DNA of 15,859 bases, taken from contig DIZL01000023.1 in the NCBI GenBank assembly GCA_002429385.1, forward strand, positions 9,056 through 24,914. Direction: 5' to 3'. The notes under the pieces were generated by a model. That model searched no databases and had not been told where the DNA came from. It saw nothing but the letters and a program-made list of their open reading frames with translations. Positions within the stretch are counted from its first letter, which is position 1; every line of letters begins with the position of its first letter. Below, piece by piece: positions 6,693 to 14,543 of this stretch. Source of the stretch: Prolixibacteraceae bacterium UBA6029. Its GTDB lineage: Bacteria; Bacteroidota; Bacteroidia; Bacteroidales; Prolixibacteraceae. Position numbers and translations under genes: made by a program.

Positions 6693-7601
6693 TTGAGCAA
6701 AACAAATAAATATGAATCTAATAGTGATCATCTTTTCGAAAGATTTTCGGATATTGATGCTTATATTGAAATGTTAGGAGAGTTTGATAAACTTGACTTA
6801 AAATATAAAAGCTCACAAGAAATATCTCAAATATATTTTAAGTATGCACCGCTAATACCAATAATTTGGTTTGGCCAAAGAATTGAAAGATTTAATAATC
6901 GATCATTTTACAGAGTGCGAAAGAATATCGACTCAGATAAAGAGAGCTTAAATTTAATGAGTACATACTCTTATCCAAGTTCGATACTTTGTAGTTCTAA
7001 TGGTAGAGCTAACTTGAAAGGTAAAAGCGTTTTCTATTGCTCAGACGAAGCTATTCCATCAATCTTAGAAAGCAAATTAATAAACGGAGATATTGGATAT
7101 TTAAGCATATGGAAGCCTGATGCAATTAGAGAAATAAGAATTCAATATTGTTTGCCTCATACACTAAGATCTGATAATAAATGGAACGAAGTTAGAGAAG
7201 ATATTCATCCGCTTATTAATGACCATATAATTAAAAATTATAAAGAGAAACAAAAACACTATGTTGCGTTAATTAATTTTTTGTTTTTCAAATTTTCAAC
7301 AGAAAAATATCCTTATGTCTTATCTTCTTGGTTAGCTGACAAATATTTATATGGTGAAAATTGGATAGACATTATATTATATCCAAGTGTTGCCGGTGGA
7401 ACGAAGGATTGCAATATGGCAATTCATCCAAATACAGTTGACAAAAATATTAGGTTTGAGAAAGTAATAAAATTTAAAGTTATAGAAGTAAATTTCGACA
7501 ATATTAAATACTCACCCATATCAGTTGGTGAGTTGGTAAATCAAAACATCAAATGGAGAGAAGTAAATCCTAATGAAAAGGATTTTTCAACTTTCAAATA
7601 A
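6693..7601 (+). CDS. RES domain protein, putative NAD-degrading toxin-like enzyme
   Basis: The frame opens at a TTG (6693); there is no upstream ATG, GTG or TTG before the in-frame stop at 6654, and the first in-frame ATG downstream (about 6774) would remove 27 residues. The product has RES-fold landmarks: FYRVR (72-76) with conserved arginines, GRANLKGKSVFYCSDEAIPSILESKL (104-129) with a central glutamate (E126), and YPSVAGGTKDCNMAIHPNTVD (230-250) with the serine S232. RES toxins of the ParS/Xre-RES type break down NAD+. A leading segment of about 70 residues precedes the domain. The usual partner antitoxin (Xre with DUF2384) is not adjacent, so this is either an orphan or a defence effector. 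It follows the HEPN gene on the same strand with a 165-base gap. Confidence 0.7.
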   Translation: MSKTNKYESNSDHLFERFSDIDAYIEMLGEFDKLDLKYKSSQEISQIYFKYAPLIPIIWFGQRIERFNNRSFYRVRKNIDSDKESLNLMSTYSYPSSILCSSNGRANLKGKSVFYCSDEAIPSILESKLINGDIGYLSIWKPDAIREIRIQYCLPHTLRSDNKWNEVREDIHPLINDHIIKNYKEKQKHYVALINFLFFKFSTEKYPYVLSSWLADKYLYGENWIDIILYPSVAGGTKDCNMAIHPNTVDKNIRFEKVIKFKVIEVNFDNIKYSPISVGELVNQNIKWREVNPNEKDFSTFK

Positions 7602-7613
7602 TTAAAACCAGCC

Positions 7614-7659
7614 GTCAACAGCATACTCAAAGCAAGTCGGGTTTCGGGGCATCGTTGAC
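7614..7659. repeat. Imperfect dyad after the RES gene
   Basis: GTCAAC at 7614-7619 faces GTTGAC at 7654-7659, with a GC-richer centre (AAGTCGGGTTTCGGGG) unlike the AT-rich gene before it. It ends a gene in the same way as the dyad at 6529-6632. The outer words loosely recall the complementary cores of integron attC sites but do not fit their consensus. Confidence 0.3.
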
Positions 7660-7677
7660 AGGAAAGTAACAAATTGA

Positions 7678-7892
7678 AAATATGCATTTGAAATTACTAT
7701 CGTCAAAGCGAAGATAACACCTATATGCAAAATACTTGCGTCCAGAGATAATGATCTAAAAATAAAACTGCTTAACAGAAGATATTATTCGGAAAAGAAT
7801 ATACCTTTGGGGATCTGTGAGATATAGCAATAACCAAAAAGCTTAAGACAGATGTAATTGATGGTTCTTCAATAAAAACCAGAGCTGACTGA
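7678..7892 (+). pseudogene. Decayed 3' end of an unknown gene upstream of hsdR
   Basis: One open frame reads KYAFEITIVKAKITPICKIL and on through LLNRRYYSEKNIPLGICEI to a TAG at 7825-7827. A second frame, shifted by one base, then reads DIAITKKLKTDVIDGSSIKT and ends at a TGA (7890-7892) directly abutting the hsdR ATG. Both halves have coding-like composition and meet at 7818-7827, as expected of a single-base frameshift in one former gene. The stop-start junction suggests it was once cotranscribed with hsdR. No family is recognised. Confidence 0.3.
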
Positions 7893-10424
7893 ATGCCAAA
7901 TAACGAAGCACATGCACGTATAAAGATCAACAAGCTGCTTGAGGTAGCTGGTTGGAGGTTCTTCGATAATGAGGAAGGGAAAGCAAATATCCTGCTTGAA
8001 AATCATGTAAAGATTACTCAAACGGAGGTTGATGCCTGGGGCAGTGATTATGAAAATACGAAATCGGGTTCACTTGATTTTTTGTTGGTTGACAGCGATA
8101 ACAAACCCTTTTGTGTTCTTGAGGCAAAGAAGGAAAGTTTACACCCTCTGGTTGCAAAGGAACAGGCACGGAAATATGCGAAAACGGTCGGTGCGCAGTT
8201 TATCATTCTATCCAATGGAATCGTTCATTATTTGTGGAACCTAAAGAATGGTAATCCAAAACCTATATATAATTTTCCTTTTCCAAAAGAAATTGGAGCG
8301 ATTAAAGACTGGAATCCTGACCGCGTTAGTTTAGCCAATGAGCCTGTTGAAAATGATTATATCGTTGTTATTCAAATGCCCGACTACATGGAACGACCGG
8401 GTTGGAACGGAAGCATTGAAGCGAGTAAAGATTTCATCTGGAACAACGGGCTTAAGTTCTTACGGAAATACCAATTAAGCGCCATTACGCATTTACAAAA
8501 TGCAGTTAGAAATGGCAAAGACCGTTTTCTTTTTGAGATGGCCACCGGTACAGGTAAAACCCTCACAGCCGCTGCCGTGATCCGACTGTTTCTAAGGACT
8601 AAAAATGCACGAAAGGTTTTGTTCCTGGTTGACCGGTTGGAATTGGAAGATCAGGCCTGGAAAGCATTTACCAATTATCTGAAACCTGATTACAGTACGT
8701 TCATTTACAAAGAGCACAAAAGCGACTGGAGAAAAGCTGATATTTTGGTTACTACCATTCAATCGCTGCTGTTTGATAATAAATACCGGTACGAATTTTC
8801 GCCCACCGACTTTGATTTAATTATTTCGGACGAGTCACACCGATCAATCTCGGGTAATGCAAGGGCTGTTTTTGAATATTTCAACGGGTATAAACTGGGT
8901 TTAACCGCTACCCCCAAAGATTATCTGAAAGGTGTTGACCCTGCAAAAGTAAAAGAAAATGACCCCAGGGAGATAGAACGCCGAATGTTGCGGGACACTT
9001 ATGCGACCTTTGGCTGTGAGGGTGGTGACCCCACCTTTCGATATTCATTGTTGGATGGTGTCAAAGATGGCTACTTAATTAATCCAAGGGTACTGGATGC
9101 ACGTACTGAAATTACGACGCAATTGCTTTCTGATGAAGGTTATGCAGTGGTAATCGCCAACGAAGAGGGTGAAGAAACCGAAACTTTCATATCGCGTGAT
9201 TTTGAAAGGAGGTTTTTCTCTGAAAAAACAAACCATATCCTTTGCCAGACCTTTATGGAAAATGCCTTACGGGACCCCATTACCAACGAAATAGGCAAAA
9301 CAATCGTTTTTGCGGTGAGTCAGAACCACGCCCGTAAATTAACAGAGATCTTAAACGAATTTGCAGAACAGCTTTACTCCGGTAAATACAATTCTGATTT
9401 CGCCGTGCAGGTTACTTCGCAGGTAGGCGATGCACAGCAAATGACAATCAATTTTACGAACAACAACCTTAACGGGAAAACAAGCTGGCTGGAAGGTTAT
9501 AAATCGTGCAAGTCGAGAATCTGCATTACTGTTGGCATGATGACTACTGGATACGATTGTCCCGATCTGCTCAATATTTGCATGATGCGACCCATCTTTA
9601 GTCCTGCCGATTTTGTTCAGATCAAAGGAAGGGGTACACGGAAAAATACTTTTGATTTCAAGCATAAAAACGAATTGGGTGAAGAGGAAACAGTCAAAAA
9701 GGAAAAGGAGATTTTCAAACTCTTTGACTTCTTTGCCAACTGTGAATATTTTGAGGAGAGATTCGATTATGACGAAAAACTAAAACTGCCTGAGCCAAAA
9801 GCGGGGATCGGTTTAGGAGGTAAAAGCGGCGTTGACCTGGATAAATATACAAGTCTGCGTCCTGATCCATTGCTGGCTGTAAACGAACAACAGATAGGCC
9901 TGGAAGGTATGAAGATTGACCGTATGCTGTTCAAAAAGTTTGAAGACCGTATTGTGATGGACGACATCATTAAGAAAAATGTGGAACTGGGAAACTGGGA
10001 ACAGGTTGTATCACACATACAAAACGAGATTTTCGATAAACCTGAAGCATACTTCAATCTGGAGAAGTTACGAAAGGCTGCAAAGATCGACCGTAAAATA
10101 TCCATCCGTGAGGTCGTGGAAAAGATTTTCGGCATTATCCCCCGGTTTAAATCGAAAGACGAATTGCTGGATGAGGAATTTGACAAATTCATATCCATCT
10201 ATCCACCTGAAGAAGATGTGAACATCAGGGCCTTAAAATATTTCTTCAAGGCCTATATTGTCGATAACAAGATCAGAAAGATCATTGAGGTGAAAGATTT
10301 CCAGGCCTTGCAAACCAATCCGACACTTACCATTACACAATTCAAGGAAGTGGCTCTCAGATACAGGAAAATCATTCCTGTTTACATTAAAGATTACATC
10401 AATTTAGAGCGGTTTGCCGCCTAA
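7893..10424 (+). CDS. hsdR: Type I restriction enzyme R subunit (EcoEI-like HsdR)
   Basis: An 843-residue motor and nuclease subunit of a type I restriction-modification complex. The N-terminal domain has the PD-(D/E)xK nuclease core: D62 in LDFLLVD and E77-A-K79 in VLEAKKE. Superfamily 2 helicase motifs follow: Walker A ATGTGKT (217-223), the DESH box (313-316), LTATP (motif III region, 337-341), TTGYDCPDL (551-559) and QIKGRGTR (576-583, motif VI). The remainder is an EcoEI-type C-terminal helical region expected to contact the methylase. The length fits EcoEI-like HsdR proteins, and every key residue is present. The matching M and S functions lie 1.1 kb downstream as a fused gene, separated by a transposase and hairpin repeats. 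The start at 7893 abuts the stop of a decayed upstream frame. Confidence 0.93.
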   Translation: MPNNEAHARIKINKLLEVAGWRFFDNEEGKANILLENHVKITQTEVDAWGSDYENTKSGSLDFLLVDSDNKPFCVLEAKKESLHPLVAKEQARKYAKTVGAQFIILSNGIVHYLWNLKNGNPKPIYNFPFPKEIGAIKDWNPDRVSLANEPVENDYIVVIQMPDYMERPGWNGSIEASKDFIWNNGLKFLRKYQLSAITHLQNAVRNGKDRFLFEMATGTGKTLTAAAVIRLFLRTKNARKVLFLVDRLELEDQAWKAFTNYLKPDYSTFIYKEHKSDWRKADILVTTIQSLLFDNKYRYEFSPTDFDLIISDESHRSISGNARAVFEYFNGYKLGLTATPKDYLKGVDPAKVKENDPREIERRMLRDTYATFGCEGGDPTFRYSLLDGVKDGYLINPRVLDARTEITTQLLSDEGYAVVIANEEGEETETFISRDFERRFFSEKTNHILCQTFMENALRDPITNEIGKTIVFAVSQNHARKLTEILNEFAEQLYSGKYNSDFAVQVTSQVGDAQQMTINFTNNNLNGKTSWLEGYKSCKSRICITVGMMTTGYDCPDLLNICMMRPIFSPADFVQIKGRGTRKNTFDFKHKNELGEEETVKKEKEIFKLFDFFANCEYFEERFDYDEKLKLPEPKAGIGLGGKSGVDLDKYTSLRPDPLLAVNEQQIGLEGMKIDRMLFKKFEDRIVMDDIIKKNVELGNWEQVVSHIQNEIFDKPEAYFNLEKLRKAAKIDRKISIREVVEKIFGIIPRFKSKDELLDEEFDKFISIYPPEEDVNIRALKYFFKAYIVDNKIRKIIEVKDFQALQTNPTLTITQFKEVALRYRKIIPVYIKDYINLERFAA

Positions 10425-10436
10425 ACATTAAACGTA

Positions 10437-10883
10437 ATGAACAGCTACCGACAGATTTTGTATCATATCGTGTTTTGCACCTATTACCGCAAAAACGTTT
10501 TGCCTGAAAAACATCATGAAGAGCTTTACAAATATATCCGGGGAATAATTAATAACAGGGATTGTGTTTTATATCGTATCAATGGGACGGAGAATCATAT
10601 TCATATTTTATCGGATTTGCATCCTACCGTTTGCTTATCGGACTATATCAAAGAAATAAAAACAGCATCGAACAGGTGGATGAAGGAAACGGGCAATTTC
10701 CCGTATTTTCAGCACTGGGCAGAGGGGTCGTGTGCGCTGACTTATAGTTTACGGGATAAAGATATGATCATAAACTATATAAAGAACCAGAAGGAACATC
10801 ATGCCAAAGAAAGCTTTGAGGATGAATACAAAAGATTGCTGGAAGAAAATGGGATAAAGTGGGATGAGAGATATATTTTCTGA
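10437..10883 (+). CDS. IS200-like Y1 transposase, RAYT type (REP-associated)
   Basis: A 148-residue single-domain HUH enzyme. ENHIHIL gives the metal-binding H54-x-H56 pair, and IINYIKNQKEHH contains the nucleophile tyrosine Y114 followed by the typical N-Q-x-x-HH helix. The opening, SYRQILYHIVFCTYYRKNVL, is typical of the IS200/TnpA superfamily. Such enzymes cut and rejoin single-stranded DNA at hairpins. It has no companion tnpB, and it is followed at once by hairpin repeats in two opposite orientations, the arrangement of RAYT enzymes with their REP substrates. It starts 12 bases after the hsdR stop, so it may be cotranscribed with hsdR. The frame is intact and the active-site residues are present. 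Confidence 0.85.
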   Translation: MNSYRQILYHIVFCTYYRKNVLPEKHHEELYKYIRGIINNRDCVLYRINGTENHIHILSDLHPTVCLSDYIKEIKTASNRWMKETGNFPYFQHWAEGSCALTYSLRDKDMIINYIKNQKEHHAKESFEDEYKRLLEENGIKWDERYIF

Positions 10884-10891
10884 TAAAGGGA

Positions 10892-11105
10892 AACTCCTGC
10901 GGAGTTAAAGGCATCTGGGTGTATCTTTGGCGCAGGATGTCCACCCCCAGATAAATCTGGGGGATATGCTGGTGCCAGTCTCCCCCAGATAAATCTGGGG
11001 GTTATGCATAGGAAACTCCTACGGAGTTTCAGAAAAAACATAGAGGGTGCTGTTCACCCCCAGATAAATCTGGGGGATATGCAAAGGAAACTCCTATGGA
11101 GTTTC
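10892..11105 (-). repeat. REP-like hairpin cluster, first (inverted) group
   Basis: Three copies of the 20-base palindrome CCCCCAGATAAATCTGGGGG (10944-10963, 10982-11001, 11057-11076) and three copies of a shorter hairpin of type AAACTCC-TAC-GGAGTTT (10892-10906, 11012-11030, 11087-11105). In two units the order is long hairpin, TATGCA linker, short hairpin, then an A-run. Read on the minus strand the order becomes short hairpin, linker, long hairpin, which is the order found in the array at 11172-11553. This group is therefore the inverted counterpart of that array. Confidence 0.85.
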
Positions 11106-11171
11106 AGAAAAAAACTATGACAACAGGGCGTTCCAGATACAAAACCCGAATATGACGGGGAAAAGAAAAAC

Positions 11172-11553
11172 AAGCCCGTAGGGCTTACCTGTACATAACC
11201 CCCGGATTTATCCGGGGGACTATCCAGGGAACAGAAAGAAAAACAAGCCCGTAGGGCTTACCTGTGCATAACCCCTGGATTTATCCGGGGGACTATCCAG
11301 GGAACAGAATACAAAACAAGCCCGTAGGGCTTACCTGTACATAACCCCCGGATTTATCCGGGGGACTATACAGACAACAGAGTACAAAACAAGCCCGTAG
11401 GGCTTACCTGTGCATAACCCCTGGATTTATCCGGGGGACTATACAGACAACAGAGTACAAAACAAGCCCGTAGGGCTTACCTGTGCATAACCCCCGGATT
11501 TATCCGGGGGACTATCCAGGGAACAGAATACAAAACAAAACCCTGTAGGGGTT
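11172..11553 (+). repeat. Tandem 73-bp REP-like array (five units plus a degenerate sixth hairpin)
   Basis: The short hairpin AAGCCC-GTA-GGGCTT starts at 11172, 11245, 11318, 11391 and 11464, an exact 73-base period. Each unit continues with ACCTGT[AG]CATA and the long hairpin CCCCCGGATTTATCCGGGGG or its CCCCTGG variant, then ACTAT and a linker ending in ACAAAAC. A sixth, altered hairpin (AACCC-TGTAG-GGGTT) stands at 11539-11553 without the long hairpin. Units 1 and 3 carry the GTAC and CCCCCGG variants, and 2 and 4 the GTGC and CCCCTGG variants, pointing to growth by two-unit steps. The array ends 19 bases before the methylase start codon. Confidence 0.92.
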
Positions 11554-11572
11554 ACCCAAAAATATACAACGC

Positions 11573-14023
11573 ATGTTAGATACAGCAACAAAGAAAAGGA
11601 TTGACGATTGCAGGGATATATTGGTTGGCAAATTGCCTGACCCCAAGGCGCAGATAGAACAAATCACCATTGGCCTGATCTATAAATTTATGGACGACAT
11701 GGACAAAGAGGCCATTGAATTGGGTGGAACGGCCAAATTCTTTTCGGGTGATTTTAATAAATACAGCTGGGATTCTCTTTTTGATACCAAGGTAACGGCC
11801 ATTGAAATGCTGGGTTTATATTCGGAGGCTATCGTGAGCATGGACAAAAACCCCAATATTCCACAACTGTTTCGCGATATATTTAAGAATGCCTATTTGC
11901 CTTACCGCGATCCCGAGACGTTAAAGATGTTTCTGAAAACGATCGGTGAATTTGAATACACGCACAGCGAAATGTTGGGTGATGCCTTTGAATACCTTCT
12001 TTCGGTGATGGGTTCGCAAGGCGACGCAGGGCAATTTCGCACACCAAGGCATATTATTGATTTTTTGGTTGCAGTGGTTGACCCCTGCAAGACGGATACG
12101 ATTCTTGACCCTGCCTGTGGTACAGCAGGTTTTTTGATATCGGCGTTTAAACATATTACGAGTGACAAAACGACATTAACCCCTGACGAACGCAAACGCA
12201 TCATTCAAAATTTTACGGGTTATGACATTTCGCCCGATATGGTGCGGTTGAGCCTGGTGAATCTTTACCTGCACGGGTTTCCCGACCCGCACATCAGCGA
12301 ATACGACACCCTGAGCAGCGAGGAACGCTGGGACGATAGTTTTGATGTGATACTGGCCAATCCTCCTTTTATGAGCCCTAAAGGGGGTATTCGACCCCAT
12401 AAACGGTTCACCATTAGCAGTAACCGCAGCGAAGTGTTGTTTGTCGATTATATCGCCGAACACCTTAGCCCTAAAGGCCGTGCAGGGATCATTGTGCCTG
12501 AAGGAGTAATTTTTCAGAGCGGTACAGCCTACAAAGACCTTCGCAAAATGCTGGTCGATAATTACCTCTACGCTGTGGTGAGTTTACCCGCAGGTATTTT
12601 CAATCCCTATAGCGGTGTGAAAACGTCCATCTTGCTGATGGACAAAGAACTTGCAAAAACGGGCAGGGAGATACTGTTTGTAAAAGTTGCCAATGATGGT
12701 TTTAACCTGGGCGCTCAGCGTAATGCCATAAAAGGCGGACAGTTGGAGGATGCCATTGAAATCGTAAAGCAATTTAAAGCAGGTTCATTCAGCGAAAGTG
12801 AAATTGCACATGCTGTGCCTAAAAAAGAAATAGCAAAAAACGGGGATTATAATTTGAGTGGGGAGAGGTATAAAAGTGCAACATCACATAATTCATCTTA
12901 TAGTTTCGCTAAATTAGAAGATATAACTAATCGAATCACTGATGGTACACATAGAACACCAAATTATACTGACAGTGGAGTTCCATTTTTAAGAGTTACA
13001 GACATTACATTATCAAATGATTCTAAAAAATTTATATCAATAGAAGAGCATCAAGAACTTATCAAAAGGTGTAATCCACAAGTAGGTGATGTATTATATT
13101 CAAAAAATGGCACTATTGGAGTCGCAAAATTAATTGACTGGAATTATGAATTTAGTATTTTCGTTAGTCTAGCCCTTCTTAAACCAATCTATGAAAAGGT
13201 TATCCCACGATATTTAGAAGTAATATTAAATTCAGAAGAAACTTTAAAAAGAGCTAAAGGTTTTTCAAAGTCTGGTACAGTTACAAATCTTCATTTAGTA
13301 GACATTAAGCAAATTCAAATCCCACTTCCACCATTATCCATACAGCAAGAAATAGTAGCCGAAGTAGAAGGCTATCAAAAAATAATTGATGGGGCAAAAA
13401 TGGTAGTCGAAAACTACAAACCTAAAATTGATATTGACCCAGAATGGGAAATGGTGGAGTTGGGAAAAATTGCAGATATTACATCAAGTAAAAGAATATT
13501 TCAAGATGAGTATGTTTCAGAAGGTATACCATTCTATCGCACTAAAGAAATAGTTGAGCTTAGTAAAGGTTCTGATATAAGTCTTGAACTTTTTATTTCG
13601 CGTGACCGCTATAATGAAATTAAAGAAAAGTTTGATTATCCAAAAAAAGGAGAGATACTTCTTTCAGCAGTAGGTACAATAGGTGTTTCATGGGTTATTG
13701 TCGATGACAGAGAGTTTTATTTCAAGGATGGTAATTTAATTTGGATAAAAAACATAAAAGATGCTATGCCTGAATATATTAAAATGGCTTTAGACCATAC
13801 TTTTATTTTTGAACTTAGCCGAATGACCTTTGGAGCCGCTTATAGTGCATTGACAATAGTGAAGTTAAAAGAGATGAAAATTCCCATGCCTTCAATCAAA
13901 AAACAACGCCAAATCATTGCCCAGATTGAAAGAGAACAGGCATTGGTGAATGCCAACCAACAATTGATTGAAATATTCGAACAAAAGATAAAGGAACGGA
14001 TTGCGAAGGTTTGGGGGTTGTAA
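11573..14023 (+). CDS. hsdM: Type I modification-specificity fusion protein (HsdM-HsdS)
   Basis: An 816-residue fusion. Residues 1 to about 430 form an N6-adenine methylase: an N-terminal helical HsdM domain, the S-adenosylmethionine motif DPACGTAGF (179-187) and the catalytic NPPF (263-266). From about 443 on there are two specificity units, each with a target-recognition domain and a conserved helix. Repeat 1 ends at LPPLSIQQEIVAEVEGYQ, and repeat 2 begins WEMVELGKIADI and ends in a long coiled helix (QRQIIAQIEREQ to the C terminus). Normally M and S are separate genes; here one chain would bring both, pairing with the HsdR encoded upstream. The methylase half is richer in G and C than the specificity half, which turns AT-rich near 12.88 kb, a sign that recognition domains were exchanged. 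No stop or frameshift interrupts the fusion. Confidence 0.92.
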   Translation: MLDTATKKRIDDCRDILVGKLPDPKAQIEQITIGLIYKFMDDMDKEAIELGGTAKFFSGDFNKYSWDSLFDTKVTAIEMLGLYSEAIVSMDKNPNIPQLFRDIFKNAYLPYRDPETLKMFLKTIGEFEYTHSEMLGDAFEYLLSVMGSQGDAGQFRTPRHIIDFLVAVVDPCKTDTILDPACGTAGFLISAFKHITSDKTTLTPDERKRIIQNFTGYDISPDMVRLSLVNLYLHGFPDPHISEYDTLSSEERWDDSFDVILANPPFMSPKGGIRPHKRFTISSNRSEVLFVDYIAEHLSPKGRAGIIVPEGVIFQSGTAYKDLRKMLVDNYLYAVVSLPAGIFNPYSGVKTSILLMDKELAKTGREILFVKVANDGFNLGAQRNAIKGGQLEDAIEIVKQFKAGSFSESEIAHAVPKKEIAKNGDYNLSGERYKSATSHNSSYSFAKLEDITNRITDGTHRTPNYTDSGVPFLRVTDITLSNDSKKFISIEEHQELIKRCNPQVGDVLYSKNGTIGVAKLIDWNYEFSIFVSLALLKPIYEKVIPRYLEVILNSEETLKRAKGFSKSGTVTNLHLVDIKQIQIPLPPLSIQQEIVAEVEGYQKIIDGAKMVVENYKPKIDIDPEWEMVELGKIADITSSKRIFQDEYVSEGIPFYRTKEIVELSKGSDISLELFISRDRYNEIKEKFDYPKKGEILLSAVGTIGVSWVIVDDREFYFKDGNLIWIKNIKDAMPEYIKMALDHTFIFELSRMTFGAAYSALTIVKLKEMKIPMPSIKKQRQIIAQIEREQALVNANQQLIEIFEQKIKERIAKVWGL

Positions 14024-14034
14024 AAATGTCGGAA

Positions 14035-14083
14035 CAGGATTTAAGGATTACTGAATGGGCAGGATTAAAAAACGCACAGGATT
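14035..14083 (+). repeat. Short CAGGATT repeats after the hsd locus
   Basis: CAGGATT occurs at 14035, 14060 and 14077 in the gap between the convergent hsdM-hsdS and SecB-like genes. Such CAGGATT-rich strings are common low-complexity intergenic sequence. No hairpin with a T-run was found, so no terminator is called for either gene. Confidence 0.4.
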
Positions 14084-14130
14084 GAACTGATTAAGGAATG
14101 GATTTATATTAGGTTGTCACAGAAGGTTCT

Positions 14131-14538
14131 TTAGACTTCTATTGTATTGTTTTTTAGATCTTCACCTAATTTGGTCATATTCAGAGTAGGTAAATTAATA
14201 GGTTCAAATCCGGATAGGTTAGTAAGTGTTGAAATGTAAGCTCTTACGTAAGGGAATAATAATGCCGGTGCATTTATGTAGAAGAAATTGCCAAGATTTT
14301 CTAATCCTGTTTTATTGTTAAAAGTATAATTAGCAACAGCATCTATTTCTACCTTGAATGATTTATTTTCATCTTCAATCTTAACACCCAAATGCAATTG
14401 AAACGTTGCTTCTTCTTTATTAATAAACCCCTTAGGTGTGAATCCTAAAGATAATTTTTTAGATGATTTATTATTGTTGCGTTCAATTAAAGAACGATTA
14501 ATAGTAAATCCCTTAAACTGAAATTTTGATTCATCCAT
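14131..14538 (-). CDS. SecB-like chaperone
   Basis: A 135-residue protein. The C-terminal part, NAPALLFPYVRAYISTLTNL followed by FEPINLPTLNM (89-121), closely follows the SecB signature (APxLLFPYAR, a hydrophobic helix, then the FP-LNLAPVNF strand). The N-terminal half has the alternating strand pattern of SecB (ATFQLHLGVKIED, FKVEIDAVANYTF). Housekeeping SecB keeps proteins unfolded for export. SecB-like proteins encoded in toxin-antitoxin-chaperone loci instead bind and stabilise a labile antitoxin. This one is the last gene of a three-gene operon, with only five bases separating it from the gene before. That position and the company of a HEPN-like gene favour the TAC role over general export. 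Confidence 0.75.
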   Translation of the reverse strand: MDESKFQFKGFTINRSLIERNNNKSSKKLSLGFTPKGFINKEEATFQLHLGVKIEDENKSFKVEIDAVANYTFNNKTGLENLGNFFYINAPALLFPYVRAYISTLTNLSGFEPINLPTLNMTKLGEDLKNNTIEV

Positions 14539-14543
14539 ACTAT

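Noticed and set aside
6529..7659. Integron attC sites after the HEPN and RES genes
   Set aside because: The outer words do not match the RYYYAAC/GTTRRRY cores, no integrase is present, and the two dyads do not share sequence convincingly.
9767..10198. 143-codon frame on the minus strand inside hsdR
   Set aside because: It lies opposite a conserved coding region with clear helicase-family sequence and has a serine- and arginine-heavy shadow composition.
10799..11041. 80-codon minus-strand frame
   Set aside because: It overlaps the transposase 3' end and the hairpin repeats, and its sequence is the translation of the repeats.
11172..11553. Possible CRISPR array (regular repeats with hairpins)
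   Set aside because: The whole 73-base unit is conserved, with no unique spacers, and no cas genes are present. The repeats are palindromic REP-like units beside a Y1 transposase.
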